64,000 bases of DNA, taken from the NCBI RefSeq assembly GCF_001039355.2, contig NW_019774580.1, positions 379,219-443,218 on the forward strand, given 5' to 3'. Of this stretch, positions 22,016 to 35,366 are shown piece after piece. The number at the start of each line of letters is the position of its first letter. The first letter of the stretch is position 1. The notes under the pieces are model-generated. The model saw only the letters and a list, made by a program, of their open reading frames with translations, did not search any database and was not told the DNA's origin. This DNA comes from Lingula anatina (Eukaryota; Brachiopoda; Lingulata; Lingulida; Lingulidae). The translations under genes and the position numbers were made by a program.

Positions 22016-22696
22016 ATGACCTGGCAGACTCTCTTTATTGCTATAGTTGTGCTCGTCGCAGCTGACGAAAAGTGCTTGGAGGGGCCCCATCACAAAGATA
22101 AACCATCACCAGAGGGAACTGACTACGTTGAATGTTTGTCTTGGAAACAGTCATCTTGTTGCCTTGCCAACTTGACGAAGGAGATCGCCACACACAAAGC
22201 CAAAAACCTCTGGAATTTTCACTGGGATCGATGCGGTAATCTGTCCCAAGCCTGCGAATCATATATCAAGGACGAAGAGTGTTTTTACCAGTGTGAACCT
22301 GCCCTGGTACGCTTTCCGGCTGCAACGAAAGGCGACGTCAAAGGAATTCCCATTTGCGCCAAGTATTGTAACGACTGGTTTGATGCCTGTAAGAATGACC
22401 TTACTTGTGTTGTAGACTGGCTCGCTGACTTCGACTTCAGTAGAGGCGAAAATCACTGCCCAACATTGTCCCGATGTCGCACCTTCGCTGACATGTACAA
22501 AAATGGCCAGGGACTTTGTGAAAGAATGTGGGGGGAAGCTTTCACCTATGAAACTTCTAATAATTGCATGGTTATGAAATTCGATCCGACCAAGCCCAAC
22601 CCAAACGCTCAAGTCCAGCCCCAGTCGAGCAAAGCCTCACACGTGCATTTTGCATGGGCTGCGATTGCCTTTGGTACTTTTTCTTTTCTTCGCTAA
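22016..22696 (+). CDS. folate receptor-like protein, copy 5
   Basis: 226-residue folate-receptor family protein and the most divergent intact copy. Signal peptide MTWQTLFIAIVVLVAA, all 16 cysteines, and sequons NLT (52) and a new NLS (RCGNLSQAC). It has ENHCPTLSRC where the others read ENHCPTGSQC. The tail SSKASHVHFAWAAIAFGTFSFLR resembles a GPI signal. The start is preceded by TTTATATTTACAGGCAACT, an acceptor-like site. The 3' flank is unlike that of copies 1-4, and no near-identical sister exists, so it is a securely separate locus. Confidence 0.9.
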   Translation: MTWQTLFIAIVVLVAADEKCLEGPHHKDKPSPEGTDYVECLSWKQSSCCLANLTKEIATHKAKNLWNFHWDRCGNLSQACESYIKDEECFYQCEPALVRFPAATKGDVKGIPICAKYCNDWFDACKNDLTCVVDWLADFDFSRGENHCPTLSRCRTFADMYKNGQGLCERMWGEAFTYETSNNCMVMKFDPTKPNPNAQVQPQSSKASHVHFAWAAIAFGTFSFLR

Positions 22697-23008
22697 ATGT
22701 CCTGAACCGCGCAAATTTAGTAGGCCTAATGGCTGAATTAGAAATAGTCTTGAAATGCAGACACCGTTGAAAAGTGTTTGGTGGATAACGCACTTAAAAA
22801 CTCCCAAGATTAGTGGTAAAATAATCTTTATGTAGGAATCGCTGTGAAGAAATTTAACATAGACAACAATAGCCAGTTTCAATATGTTTAGTGTTAATTC
22901 GTTGTCTCAATACATTCTCCTTAGTGTGGTGAATCACACTTTTATATCTAACTGATGATAAAATATTCTTAAACATTGTGATTAAACAGACTACCAAAAA
23001 TGATTACT

Positions 23009-23256
23009 TGGGACCCCTCCCCATAGACACCATCGGTCTGTGGAGCACCCTAACTGTGCAGGGACTCTCACGGATTGCAATCAGCTTTACTGAATGGTAC
23101 GCCTTCTCCTGGCGTAAAGCAGTAAAGCTGTTGAATATCCAATATACCAGTACATTGGAAACAAGAGGCAGCGAGCCATTCAGTTCAACTGATTGCACTT
23201 AGCGGGGCCACGCAGAGTTGCGTCGATCCACGTACACCGATGGAGTAGGAAAATGG
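23009..23256. mobile_element. diverged inverted-repeat MITE
   Basis: The arms ACCATCGGTCTGTGGAG and TTGCAATCAGCTTTACTGAATGG recur inverted at the right end (CCATCGGTGTACGTGGATCG, GTGCAATCAGTTGAACTGAATGG). The ends GGACCCCTCCCC and AGCCCATTTTCC fit the family but the target duplication is not preserved. It is related to the 4832 and 14092 elements. Confidence 0.55.
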
Positions 23257-24516
23257 GCTATAAACCTTTTTAATCTTTATACTATGTATTAGACTATGTA
23301 CACCTAAGCGAAGTCGCGACATTTGTATTTGAAAAAGAGATTATAGAGAATCGCCTGGCAAACGGACTTACAGCGAAGACTCGATTATTTTCTTTTGCTT
23401 ATAAAAGGAGAAGATATATGGAATATGTGTTTCATGTAAATTGTTTATATCGTTCGAGCGATATTGGTTTATTCTGGACCTCTGGATTGTACGTCCTAGA
23501 TGAGTTGTCCACTGATGACTCGCAAATAAAATGAAACTTCGTTTTAAATAATGTACAAAAGGAGGCACCAAAATAATTTATTGAAATTTAAGTATCGAAA
23601 TGTATAATTGTGATGACATTTTATGTGGAGAGTAATCTTAAAATCATTTTCATGGCACCCCTCCTTTTCTACTACCCCTTCAACTTTATACTTTATTTAT
23701 AATGTATTACCTTAAAATGCATATGTTTTGGAATAAAACTTTGCCGAACACATTCAAAATTTGTTACTTTTTTTTTTTAGTTTGGACACTTTCTTCGCAA
23801 ATAAATGTCCACCATAACAAATTACTGGCATTACAAAAAGGAAAAATTCGTTTATTTAATCAAGGGTTAAGTTAAACCCGCTTATCTCAAACGCGTAGCC
23901 TAATTATAAAAGCTTTAGTACTCCGATATCTTATTACACTTGTCACCTCTTATTAAAACTATATTTTTAAAGTTCGAGATCAAGATCTCTCAAATTTGGA
24001 AAGGTTGGATATTTCTATTTTATCAAATGACAGTGGTGCTATTTATGTCGAACAGTTGGGGCCGGTGTGAAAAATAACCAATTCATTACATTGCGTAGTG
24101 TTTCTTCATATGCTAAAGTATTAGGCCACCCTCTACCAAGGCCGCAGATTGATTTTATACTGTTACAAAATTATTGTATCGATACTTTTTTATCAGAGGG
24201 TAGGTTCTATCAGAGGTGCAATGAGAATTTTATCACAGAGCTGACGGAAGGATTTACTGATGACGGCTGACGTCGCCTCTCTGGCAGAGAGTAACCCCAT
24301 ATTAAGATCCCCCCCCCTCCCTACAAAAATAAATAAATAAATAAATAATAAAGGAAAAAAAATAAATATAAATAAAATCACCACCCTTGCAGTCTATAGT
24401 TTTCTGTACCGCTCTCCAGTGCGGTTGCTTTTTGACAACATCAAGTGGCTAATTTTTCTCTCTATCATATGATAGACAACGCAGATGATCTATTAAACAC
24501 ATATATTCTGCCTACC
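23257..24516. other. intergenic, no gene recognised
   Basis: AT-rich DNA between copy 5 and the pseudogene. It includes TATAAAAGGAGAAGATATATGGAAT near 23400, which recurs in the 3' flanks of copies 3 and 4 (ATAAAGGAGAAGATATATGGAAT), so it is part of the shared 3' flank of the array. An (AAAT)n stretch lies at 24327-24350. Confidence 0.5.
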
Positions 24517-25199
24517 ATGAACTGATAGGCTCTCTTCATTGCTGTAGCGGCTCTGGTGCAACTGTCGCAGCTCTAGAAAAGTGCTTGGAGGAGATTTATC
24601 TCCAACACCAGAGGGAGATGACTACATAGAATGTTTGTCTTGGAAATAATCGCCTTGTTGCTTAGCCAACTTGACTCAAGGAATAACCAAGCACAGAGTA
24701 AAAAACTCTGCAACTGTCACTGGGGCCGATACGATTACCAGTCTCTAGCATGACATCTTTTAATGGAAGACGAAAATGTTTCTAAAGGGTACTGGTGTGA
24801 ACTTGCCCTTTTCCGCTTTCAGGCTGCAAAGAAACTTGAAAGACATCGTGAAAAGAATCCCCCTTCGCGCCAAGTTTTGTAACGCTTGGTTTGATGACTG
24901 TAAGGACGACTTAACTTGTGTTGCGGTCTACCTCGACGACTTCGACAGATTCCCAATGTCTCACCTTCGCTGACGTGTTAAAAAGTGGTCAGTGAATTTA
25001 TGAAAAAATGCTCGAGGATGGTGTGGATGGAGGGGGGGGGGACATCCATGTAATACAAAAGTTTTCATAACTGCATGGTTGTAAAATTGGATCCAAGCAG
25101 AGCCAGTATACCAAAGGCCAAGTCCAGCCCCTATCGAGCTAAGTCATGCATTTGCACAGATTGTGGTTGCCTCTGTCGTAAACTTTTCTTCTTCGTTAA
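24517..25199 (+). pseudogene. folate receptor-like pseudogene, copy 6
   Basis: Alignable over its whole length to copies 1-5. It begins ATGAAC then TGA TAG, keeps CACCAGAGGGAGATGACTAC, and has a premature TAA after the codons for LSW and K. It keeps TTGTAACGCTTGGTTTGATGACTGTAAGGACGAC and ends with codons for L and R then TAA at 25197. Multiple stops, indels and an inserted G run (near 25030) destroy the frame. It is an old, inactivated member at the right edge of the array. Confidence 0.9.
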
Positions 25200-28100
25200 T
25201 TATAAATGATGTTTCTTGGATTTCAAGTTACTGTGAGATCATGATACCCTTTTTCTGTCAAGTTATAACAGAGATGTAACAGAGACAACATACCTGTTTA
25301 CGAAATGATACAGATTCGTGAAGAACAAAATAACTAATATGTATGATATTGATCTTTAAGGAATCTTCACCTCTTTTGAAAAAAACACAAGAGTTATACC
25401 CAACAAAGAGGTATAAACCCCCTTGGTCTGAGCAAGGTGGGCCTATAGACTATCAGGGCTATGCAGGCAGCCAATAAGGCATGCATTTCATTTTATTAGC
25501 CATCTTATATTTTCATATAATCGGATCAACGTTTTATGCCACAGAACGCATTGAGACATCACCAACAGACGCAAAATACATATTTACTTTTTCCTTTGTT
25601 TGGCGCCTTTTAAAATAAGCTTAAATTTAGTGCTGTACGTAGGTCAAGTGGTTTCCCAAAGTTTATATATAATACTCTCTCGCCAGATCGTTTTCATGTA
25701 GTATTCAGAGGAGATACATAGAGTATATTTAGATGTTTTCACGCGGGATATGTCGGTGAGTATGAAGACTGATAAATGGAGTACATGCGTGCTTTATGCA
25801 CATACACATACATACTCACACACATACGCGCGCGTGCGATTACTCTGTTGTTTTTTTTACCCATTGTTGTATTTATATATCGATGTTTTGTTTGTTAATT
25901 TGTGTTACATATGTTGTATATTATAGCTTTCAAATTCAAATTGAGAAAGAAACTGAACAGTTGGAATATTTTAGTAGAAGAAAACAAGTGTGTCGAAGCC
26001 CATTTTTTCCTGAACTTCGTATCATGGCAATCTGCATTTGATCATAGGTCACTTACGCAAAAATTATACTGTTATGAAGGTTATCCACTGGTGAGCTCAT
26101 GTTCCCAGCCCAGAAGATATTTTTGTCGAAGTCTCTGATAACATTTATGTTCAGCTATCGCAATTAGCTTTTGTTATCTTGCCTTTGCAGGGTTCATCTA
26201 ACGCACTTAACCAAACCGACACCCTGTTTATTCGAGATCCATATATATGTTTTAGGAGGTATTATTTTGTTGTTAGAAAAATATCGATTTACAGACCAGG
26301 CAAGGTTGAATGACAGTTGAAGTATGGTTACTCTAACATTTTTACAGTATTTAAACATAATTCAAAAGGGTTATGTCAGTTATAAAGTTTATAATCTCCA
26401 ATGAAACTTTTCATTTTTGATACTGAAGTTATTTAGAAGTTTTGAACCTAGCTTCATGGCAAGTTTCAATTCTTAAACAGCCAATCTCGTCTTCCGCTTA
26501 AACTAATATTCTTTTGCCTATATGGGCCCATTTTTACCATCCATTTAGCTTTTTATTTTCATTATATATTTCAAATTAGGCCCCCTTAAATTTATTAATT
26601 AGCCTCCCAGACTATTACGTGACGCACATTTGGCGTTAGACCTACCAGATATTCCTGGCGTTTGAGGGAGGATGAATGTGACAAGCTAGAGCAACAGCTC
26701 TGAGAATCCTTTAGGCGGCAGAATCTAACCATTTCGCATGCTTCCTAGACACTTTCAGCCACTTCATCTGCAAATTCAGTAGGATCTTGGCATATTCGCA
26801 CATAACTCACTGGAAACATATGAGCAATTTGAATAAATGGATTCTGACCGTAACTTCTGTGCGTTGGGTTTTTTGATTGGGTTTTGCTCGCAGGTGGAGG
26901 TGGAAAGTTCAGTTATCTTTAGCGCGTGTAACGGTTGTGTCATCTTCCATCCACTCGCCCTTTTCCAGCGAGACGAGGAGAGCACTGCCGTTGTGGAGAC
27001 GACGACTGGGTGTCAGCCATTCTATATCATTGATTCGTGCAGGTAGAGAAAACTAGTGTTTATGTATAGTGTTTGGAATTGCTTGTACTTGCATGTATTC
27101 TGATGACGTCACTCCAAGGTGACGACTTGGAGTCTGTTTCATGTGGAGTCTTAATAGGCCCTCTCTAAATTTATCACAATTGCGTTTCATTACGACCACT
27201 TATTTTGTGTGTTAAATACGAAGTGAACTTAATGTATAATCACAGATATGTTTCGTTCGGCCAAGCTGTATAAATATCATACTCTTTTCTGGGGCGTAGG
27301 GCTTACAGGTAATAGTTAAACAAGGTTGTGTTATTGTAATGAAAATCAGAAATGCTTATAAATGCCTTCTGATCTTTCCATGACTCTTGGATATACCTCT
27401 TCAAAAACAGTTTGTATTTCTAAGGAGAAAGTCCAAATATTGAATTGCAACACTGTACACGAAAAGGATCTGCTTTTAATTATAACTTTACATGATACGC
27501 CTTTGATTTTAGAGAGGCGCAATAGCTCAGAACGGTAAGAAACCAGCTGTTTCAAGGCGAGTGCCAGGTATACATATATTTCAGCTATAAAGCAGGTATC
27601 AAGGAAAAGCTTTCACCGTTGCAATTATTAGTGGGAGCTTACTGGTTCCTACTCACTAAATCACCCACCCGTCATACTACCTGGTCGCTCTTTATATGGT
27701 AGCTTTACGACATAGCTGTGTATTTTTAAGCAACCAAGTAGTAAAAAGAGCACCGTTACATATATGGTGAGGCCCCGGCTGATATTAAGTTACGCTTACG
27801 CTGTCAGGATTTTTAGCATACCGCCCAGCCAGCAGCGGTTTCCGCGATTTACATGGCCGCCAGTTGGGCTTAATCCTTAGGCTTACACCTGAACTTTTTG
27901 TTTGGAACTGGGTTTTGTAGGATCTTGTGTTGCATTAAAGGTAAGGGAGAATTTTAACTTCGCCATGAAAAATCAAGCCCTTGATTTTTTTCATCTGTCA
28001 TAAAGACTCTTACACTATTATATATTCTTATACATACAGACCTGTATTTAATTAGGGTGTCTATTTGTTTCACTGCTCGACCCGGCACATTATGAGGTGC

Positions 28101-29350
28101 CGGTTATTGCCTAAGTGCTGCAACCAGGCAAGCGCCGTGGTGAGGCTTTGATGAGAGATGAGCCAGTCCGATGCGACCCTGTGCTAGAGCATGAAAACTT
28201 ATTATAAGTACAGGACCCGACACCTTATACTGTGTTTATACGTCTCAGCCTGCTTAATGCATTCTAAAACTCGTTTGATTGCCAGAATAGCCCATCTGAC
28301 ATTATCATAAATTGACGCACTTTTGGGCTAAGTGGACTTTTTGGAACCCTCTCAACTTATGTTTTCTGATTTTTTACGACAAGATTGATCACCCTGCCCC
28401 ATGCGGTGTTTTATCTTATCTTTATTCCTCTTCTGGAGTGCATTTTGGTCAGTTCGGGTTGATTTATTTTGATAGTCCCTTAATTACTTTCATAGTCCAC
28501 TTCAGCTTAAAATATTGAAATATGATATGCATTAAATCCGTGGGTCATCAGCTTCCAGATGTTATTACTGCCCCACAGGTGTTTTAGAAAAATAGGTGGT
28601 TTCATTATTTAGATTGAAAAATGAATTTCCACATAGAGGGCGCACCTATTTTTTGCCTGAATTAATGGCCGCCATGTTGTTTGTAAACAAGCACACGTGA
28701 CAAACATCGGGCGCTTTTTGTTATCTGTTATTAGAATATTTCTATATTAAATCAATTTAGTTCAGTTTCACTGTGTATTTTAATTAATCATTTAATTTAA
28801 TTTTTGAGTGTGATTAACTTTGGTAAGAATGCTAGGACTGCATGTATATAGGTCTATGCAGTATTAGTCCTATGACTGATTTGATACTTTCCTCCCCCGT
28901 TTGTGAAATTAAAAATCCTTTCTGTAGGCCCTACACCTTTAATCAGTGTATAGATTGAACATTGATGAAGCGTTTGATGAAGACGTACAAAACAGTAAAG
29001 CACACTATTTTAGCTTTACTTGATTCATTAATTTACCACATACTGTATCAAAATGTGATAGTTGATGTAAAAATTGTCGTAGTTAATTGTCACATATCAC
29101 CCTTTAATCACCCGTTAGGGCATCACCGCACAATTTCGATTTTTTTAAAATAAAATCTTGTTTCAAAGTCGAAATTTATGAAACAAGACAAAATTGTAAA
29201 AATCGCTCCAAAAACTGTGGAAACACCGTTTAAATAAGGAAAAGTTAAAACGCGCCTTACAAATCTCGAAAGTCTGTCCTCCATTAACCAACTCCTGCTA
29301 CACATCACAATAATAAATAACTTTTTAACAATGCTTATCTTCTTCGCAGA
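25200..29350. other. intergenic, no gene recognised
   Basis: No exon or RNA gene identified. Contains a CA-type run near 25800 and AT-rich sequence. The 26640-27050 and 27640-27890 stretches are somewhat GC-richer but have no recognisable coding content. Promoter and 5' non-coding exons of the twitchin-like gene should lie here. Confidence 0.45.
28667..28678. promoter_or_regulatory. YY1-like site upstream of the twitchin-like gene
   Basis: GGCCGCCATGTT matches the YY1 core and lies about 0.7 kb before the start codon. A single match of this length can occur by chance. Confidence 0.2.
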
Positions 29351-29392
29351 GGCGATGAACATCTAAGCAACAGCACGCACTAGACAACAACC
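29351..29392 (+). promoter_or_regulatory. 5' leader of the twitchin-like gene with tiny upstream frame
   Basis: TTATCTTCTTCGCAG is a plausible acceptor ending at 29350, implying a 5' non-coding exon farther upstream. The leader contains ATG AAC ATC TAA (29356-29367), a three-codon upstream frame, before the main start in the good context ACAACCATGG. Confidence 0.45.
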
Positions 29393-29696
29393 ATGGGAGA
29401 TTTCGGACCACGGTTTACTCAGAAACCGCAACTTAAACAAGAAGACGGAGGAAAGAAGTTAATTTTTACCTGCGCCGTTGAAGCCAGTCCTCAGCCAGAG
29501 ATATCATGGTTCCGGGGGACTGATGCCATTGTAGAAAGCAGCCGAATTAAGAGTAGATCGACGGCTGATGGTGAAAATAAATATACTCTATTTCTTGAGA
29601 TCTTCGGAGTGACACAAGATGACGGAGGGACATACAAGGTCATTGCCAAGAATAAGATGGGGGAAGCCACGGCTTCGATTAATCTGAACTTTTCTG
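29393..29696 (+). CDS. twitchin-like protein, first coding exon (Ig domain 1)
   Basis: Starts MGDFGPRFTQKPQLKQEDGG and encodes one complete I-set immunoglobulin domain: Cys in LIFTCAVEASP, Trp in ISWFRG, and DDGGTYKVIAKNKMGEA. It closes with INLNFSG and the donor TCTG|GTAAGT (phase 1). Both the PRFTQKP start and the INLNF end match the first Ig domain of nematode UNC-22 and molluscan twitchin, giant kinases that sit on thick filaments of muscle. The second canonical Ig cysteine is replaced by Val (YKV), as in the other Ig domains of this gene, so no disulfide forms, normal for a cytosolic domain. The kinase and Fn3 parts lie beyond this window. A related giant such as projectin or an MLCK-type protein cannot be excluded. 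Confidence 0.85.
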
Positions 29697-30059
29697 GTAA
29701 GTTTATTTACAACGTAAAAGCCTTTGTTGCACATTTATTTATTTATTTATTTATTTATTTATTATTGATTTACGTGTTTTTCTTATGATATGTAAACGGT
29801 TGTTATGATATCTAAATCACAGCAGGAAAGTGATTAGGAAAATAGTTTGGGTGGGTATTTATGCAGGTGGAGTGCACATTCCAAGTTTCTATCAGATTTA
29901 GGCGTAGATCAAAATGCCATCTCGCAAAATTTATCATAAAAAACAATTTTAGTACCCATATATCTTAAAAGAAAATATAGGAAGATAAAAAAAACCTGCG
30001 AACTTGTCATATCAAATGTTACTCCTTGACATCAATTCTCCCTCTCCCCCCCAAAAAAA

Positions 30060-30134
<75 letters not shown>

Positions 30135-31360
30135 CAAAAAAAAAAAAAAAGAGAAAAGAAAAGAAAAAAAAACGACACTTAAAAGCACTTTTCTCCATGT
30201 TTTGGTGCTCTATGGGTCTATTCTCGGCAGTTTTTGCACGCACGCCTATGTTGCTATATTCGTGTTTGGCGTCTAATATAATGTGCCAGTGCACGGCAGC
30301 AGCTTTGCCAGCATTGAAAAAGCGTTGCATACTGGCACCTGATCCTAATCTGCTGATGGCTGAGTTCGTTACATCTTGTTAAGTGATCCAGCCCAACGTG
30401 CAGTAGCCTGTATTTTCGTGCCACCTACTCAGAAAAGTTAATGCTCTTCCCACGCGCGTGAATAGACTGGCGGGGACGATCAAAAACGCCTTTGCTATAT
30501 AAGACAAAAACACATATCAGGCGTTGTCTTAACTGAGATGCTAAAGCGGCATTGTGGAGTCGGCATGATGTGTTTAAGAAACACTAGTTAGCGTCTAGAC
30601 ATCCACTCAACTTGTTAACTGCTGTTTGGTGTATCAATATATCAATTCATAGAGACCTGCTCGGTACAGAAACGAGGTTCTCTCACGGCGCGGTGCCCCT
30701 TAAAAGGGTAGAACTGAAAGTATATAATTTTCTTTCTCAAATTCAACGATGTCATACTTTAAAGTGCATCTTATAATGTTTGCCTTTAACGAGATGCACA
30801 AGCGTGGCATTGATTACCTATGCTCCTGTTACTGGACGCTGGCCGAACTTCCTGCAATTGACCTTTAAACGCCCCCGCGAACAAGTTGTAGATTTCTCCA
30901 TAATTTGGGTCATCCTGACCTGTGAACAGCTTTCGAAAAACACAAAAGTATACCTCAGGATCGCTTTTCGTTTATAAGATTTTTACGAAAATGACTTTGA
31001 CTATTTCTGAGAAAACCTTAATTATTGAGAAATTTGCTGCCCTATAAAATTTGCACATTACAGACACCAACTCGGGTTGGGGGTGGGGGGAGGTAAGCCT
31101 TGACAGTATCAGCTTTATCGATATTATGTATACACATATAGGCCTATTTATGTTTAAATGCGCATACATGTGTTCAACCACAGCTACTGAGTGGTTTTAA
31201 CTATTTGAATTGAATTATTTTGCTTTTTTCATCTGTTTTCTATTCACATTTCACCAAAATTTAAGCGTATATTTGTACCAATTCACATAGATCTGCAATT
31301 TCATTTACATGAAGATATAAAATAAATCAATTGAATATTCTGTTCTATTTTTTATTTCAG
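29697..31360. other. twitchin-like intron 1
   Basis: Contains a (TTTA)n stretch (29738-29762), a 70-bp (TA)n run followed by A-rich sequence (30061-30170), and GC-richer unclassified sequence at 30180-30560. No exon seen. Confidence 0.5.
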
Positions 31361-31376
31361 CCGGCCAAGAAAAGAA
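31361..31376 (+). CDS. twitchin-like micro-exon (linker)
   Basis: Sixteen bases between the strong acceptor TTTTTTATTTCAG and the donor AAGAA|GTGAGT. With the phase-1 input of the first exon it reads A-G-Q-E-K plus two bases, leaving in phase 2. That matches the phase-2 acceptor of the exon at 52860 (completing a Lys). The similar micro-exon at 59264 (GQAEQQQPK) has the same phase pattern, so short charged linkers between Ig domains on separate exons appear to be a theme. Confidence 0.55.
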
Positions 31377-32034
31377 GTGAGTATTTAAGTGTCAGCTTAA
31401 TTGTGTCATATAAAGCTGTTAGTGAAGATTGCGAACGAAGGATGAATGGGTTCTGTTTTAGTTCATGTAGAAACACCACAAGAAAACCCTATTATATTAT
31501 TATACTGCTATTATACTTCTAAACCCTATTATACTGCTATAAAATTGACATTATAAATACTTGTTCTTTATATTAGATTTTTATGTAAATCTAAATTTTT
31601 TCCAAAAGGTATATTTTTTCTGAAACCATTGAGAAAATTACAATCTATAAAAAGTTTTCAAATTCTAAATTTTTGTTGGAAGTAGCTTTCATAAATCTCT
31701 ATCACTATAAGAAGATTGATCCATAAACTAAATTTTTAGAACTCAAAAGAAGGTTTAGGGATTGTTATTCTCTGAATGATTTTGGATGTGGAAAACCTTG
31801 GTGATATAGGGCAAGTGTTGAAACTACCAAGAATATAAGTTTTTGCTATATAAAAATCCAATGCCTAATATGTGCAATTAAATTTCAATCCAGTACATGT
31901 TAAGCACCAGGCAACTACATATTTTGCTTTTCCCTCCACACTTGCTGACCTATCATGCTATGTCAGTTTACTATGTTCCTGTAAAAGAGATGCTTTCAGG
32001 CATTTCTGTTGGTAGGGCTTTCAGTGGAAACTAA

Positions 32035-32229
32035 GGTCGCATTCACAACAGCATACTAATGGATCGGCGGATCAAACATGGCTGACCCACTTGAACGCTT
32101 GTTGTGTAATCCCCGCGTGAATTCGATTCAGTGTATATTAGGGGATTATGTGGCAAGCTTTAAAGTGGGTCAGCCAAATTTGATCTGCTAGTCTGTTAGT
32201 CCGTGGATCAACTTGTTTCGAACGTAGCC
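32035..32229. mobile_element. inverted-repeat MITE, TAA target duplication
   Basis: Ends GGTCGCATTCAC and, inverted, GGCTACGTTCGA, flanked by TAA at 32032 and 32230. Inner arms GGATCAAACATGGCTGACCCACTT and AAGTGGGTCAGCCAAATTTGATC pair well. The sequence family differs from the 5591 group but the duplication is the same. Confidence 0.7.
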
Positions 32230-33248
32230 TAAAACTCTTCAAATGCATTGTTTTTTTTCAGCCATTTGTTAAAAGTGATTCATTTATTAGAAGGAAAGTA
32301 GAATAGAAGTTGAATTTCTTTTCATCATGGCATCTTTGCATAGTTTCAAGCTTGATTTTGATGATTAAAAAACAGCAAGCTATTAGCCACTATCTTAACT
32401 GTGAAGACAAGATAGCATATGTGGAGTTTCAACAGCCTGTATCCTGTCTTTCAGTTAGGTTGTTAGCGAAGTCCGATTGGCTAAGGTAAACTGTTTTTTA
32501 AGGCAAGGATGGATGAAGATGGGTATTTGGTGTAAAGTGTGTCTGGAACAAAACAAGGCTGATCCTAAGTAGGGTTTTACTTGGGACAGCTATGAAATGA
32601 TTTCTGCAAATTGTAGTTATTTTGCCATCCAAGAGAAATAATTTTTTTGGAAAAATTTATCTGTAAGGTGCCAAATAAATAGCTATAAATTAAATGTTTT
32701 GGCCACATGTTTGAAAATCTTCCACAGTCAAATTTATATCTTGCAAAGCTTCTAGTAATTCCCAATTCAGATGGTAAAACCCGTAAAATTAAAGTCTTCT
32801 GAAGCCTATCCAGTGTCCTTATTATTTTCTCAGCCTTTTAACCCCTTCAAATGTAGCTTGCAGTGTTTGTAATATACACATGTACATGGCACAGGGATAT
32901 TTTCTTGTGTGAAAACGAGGCCATGCAGGGTGAAGACCATTGATGGTTTCGATTTTCTTGTTGACTGGCCAGTCATTAAAACCTAAAGTAATAAATTAAA
33001 AATGTAAAATGACATTCGTTCCAAGTGCGTAACAGGTCAGGCAACAATTAATGAGTAGGAAATTGCTCTTTACAACAGCAAAATAGGCCTATGTTAATGC
33101 TGAAGTTGATTAGTAGTTAAGTGAATTGGTAAATATACCAGTATTGGCAGTTTCCATATAGATATTAGGTAGTACATGTGTGCATTAACTTATTAACCTT
33201 TGTGGCATATGTCTAGAGCCACCTTACAAAGATGAAAGTAATTAAGAA

Positions 33249-33298
33249 TATATATATATGTATATATATATATATGTATATATATGTATATATATATA
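33249..33298. repeat. (TA)n/(TG)n microsatellite
   Basis: Imperfect TATA and TATG repeats in the large intron. Confidence 0.85.
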
Positions 33299-35151
33299 AG
33301 ACCCAACCTGACAAAAATCAAAATCAGAATTGACTTTTCAAACTGTTTACTGTATCATAAAAACTATGCTCTGCTCACATTTTCTCTATCAGTCTAAACA
33401 GTGCCAAGTGTTTAGTGCCTGGAAGCATTTATTTTGGTGTGTGTTGCAAATAACTGTATAACCTTATAGAAACAAGACCCTTACTGAGTGAGGCTGTTGG
33501 GTACTATCTTTCCACACAATGTTCTCCATTACTTTCATCATGATGTTGTCTGCAAATGGAAAAGTTCAACAGTTGCCACTGACTGTGTCATTCAAAGTCT
33601 TGATATGCTAGCAGTCTCTTACATCTCGGGCAAGCCCTTCTGGTTCTTCATGCAACTTATGGGGGATATTTACCTTTCTATTACCATAAATTGTGAGTTG
33701 GGGGTTTTTACACATCTTGTGTCTATAGTAATTTTTTAAACACACACACGAAAAAAACTTAAGGTGGTGTTTTGAAAAAATGATGATTATTAATTATATA
33801 AAAATATAAAAAATATGAATCACATTTAGTTTCAATAATTGTTGTTAGATGGATACAATTACATAATGAAATTATATTTTTACTGTGAATGGCATAGAGG
33901 AAGCTAGTGTACACCTGGTAAATAGATATAATAAGAGAATCCTAATTGTGCTGAGCCAACAACGTCACTACCTTTCTCATGAATATTAATGAGTAGTGGG
34001 AGTAACGGAAAGTCAGGCAGTACATTAATACAGCTGTTTACATTGAGACACTGGAAAACACAGACTTTGTTTTGAGATATTTCTTCAAAATGATAGACGG
34101 AATTACTCATAGCCTATCTAAATGTGTTAGTTGGTCAGGGCTAGCTTCCTTTCCCAATTGCCAATTAGCACCTGGATAATTTACGTAAATAGGATGGCTG
34201 GTTTACAAAGAGCAGTTAGTCCCATCTTTGTGCCAACTTTGTAGCAGTAATGAAGCAAAATAACATATCAAAATGCCAAGTTAAAATACCACAGGTTAAA
34301 CAGCAGTGCTGTAAACAAACCAACAGAATGAATCGAGAGGCCCAATTTCCACTTTAATTAAAATATCACTCCTGTGTTAACTTATGAACAGCATCCTGGC
34401 CAGGACTAAATATAAATGATTTAATTGCATTAATTCATCAGCTTTTTTTTGTTATTTACTTATCTGTCAGCATTAGGAGGCATTCATTATCACATTTTGT
34501 AAAACTATGTAAGCCGAGTTCCACAGCTAGTTTTGTGAACAAATGACACACAAGATTGGAAATTCAGGTACATCTCCATCACAACTGCTGTTTCAATGCA
34601 ATACAAAGTGAATGAAATAGTTTATTTTTCATGCCATCCCTACCTCTGAAAGGTAAAGAGCACCTCTGTCATTTGAGAAATCAATAATGACCCATCCATC
34701 CTATTGAGCAAGCTTGATGGAACATACATGTACCTGTACCTGTAGTTTTCACAAGGGGTGACAAGTGTCCAAAGAGATCTGCCGGTGACATGTCTGAGGT
34801 ATAAGTTAAACATGACTGTTGATTGAATAACATCTCCCTTTCTTGCAATACCATTTAAAATTAAAAAAAAAAAAAAAAACATACTGTATAATGGAGCTTA
34901 TCAGGGATCAAATTAGGCACATTGTTTAATGCTCTAAACTGCAATGGATGGCATGGTTGGTAATCATGTAGATAAAAAATTTGCTTTTAACCATTAATAG
35001 TTCTCAATTACACACAAAAGTGAAAGGAAGTTTGCATAAAACACTTGTAAAAGAAATCCATGCCTTACTTTGAATGTAAAAGTGTATGACAGACTTGATT
35101 ACTGTCTAACTTGCTTTGCTAGGTGACTTAAGATGGATGCACTGTTTCTAT

Positions 35152-35366
35152 GGCTCTATTCCCATAGATTTTAGATCGATCTATCCCCGCGGGGAGTCTC
35201 ACTAGATTACTTTCAGATAATCCGACTTAAATGTCCGTCCCGCCTACTACAAGCTGTAAGGGGGTAATTAACTTTCGTGTCCGCCTGGCTGACAGCTATT
35301 TAGCGTGAACCCCCAGGGAGTTAGGTCGATCTAAAGTAGGTCGATCTAATCTATGGAAATGGGGTG
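35152..35366. mobile_element. inverted-repeat MITE, TAT target duplication
   Basis: Near-identical to the element at 5591-5805. Ends GGCTCTATTCCC and inverted CACCCCATTTCC, flanked by TAT on both sides. Only a handful of substitutions separate the two copies 30 kb apart. Confidence 0.75.

Noticed and set aside
30019-30330. Minus-strand 103-codon frame
   Set aside because: Half of it is an Ile/Tyr run from the (TA)n microsatellite, and the rest is unrecognised.
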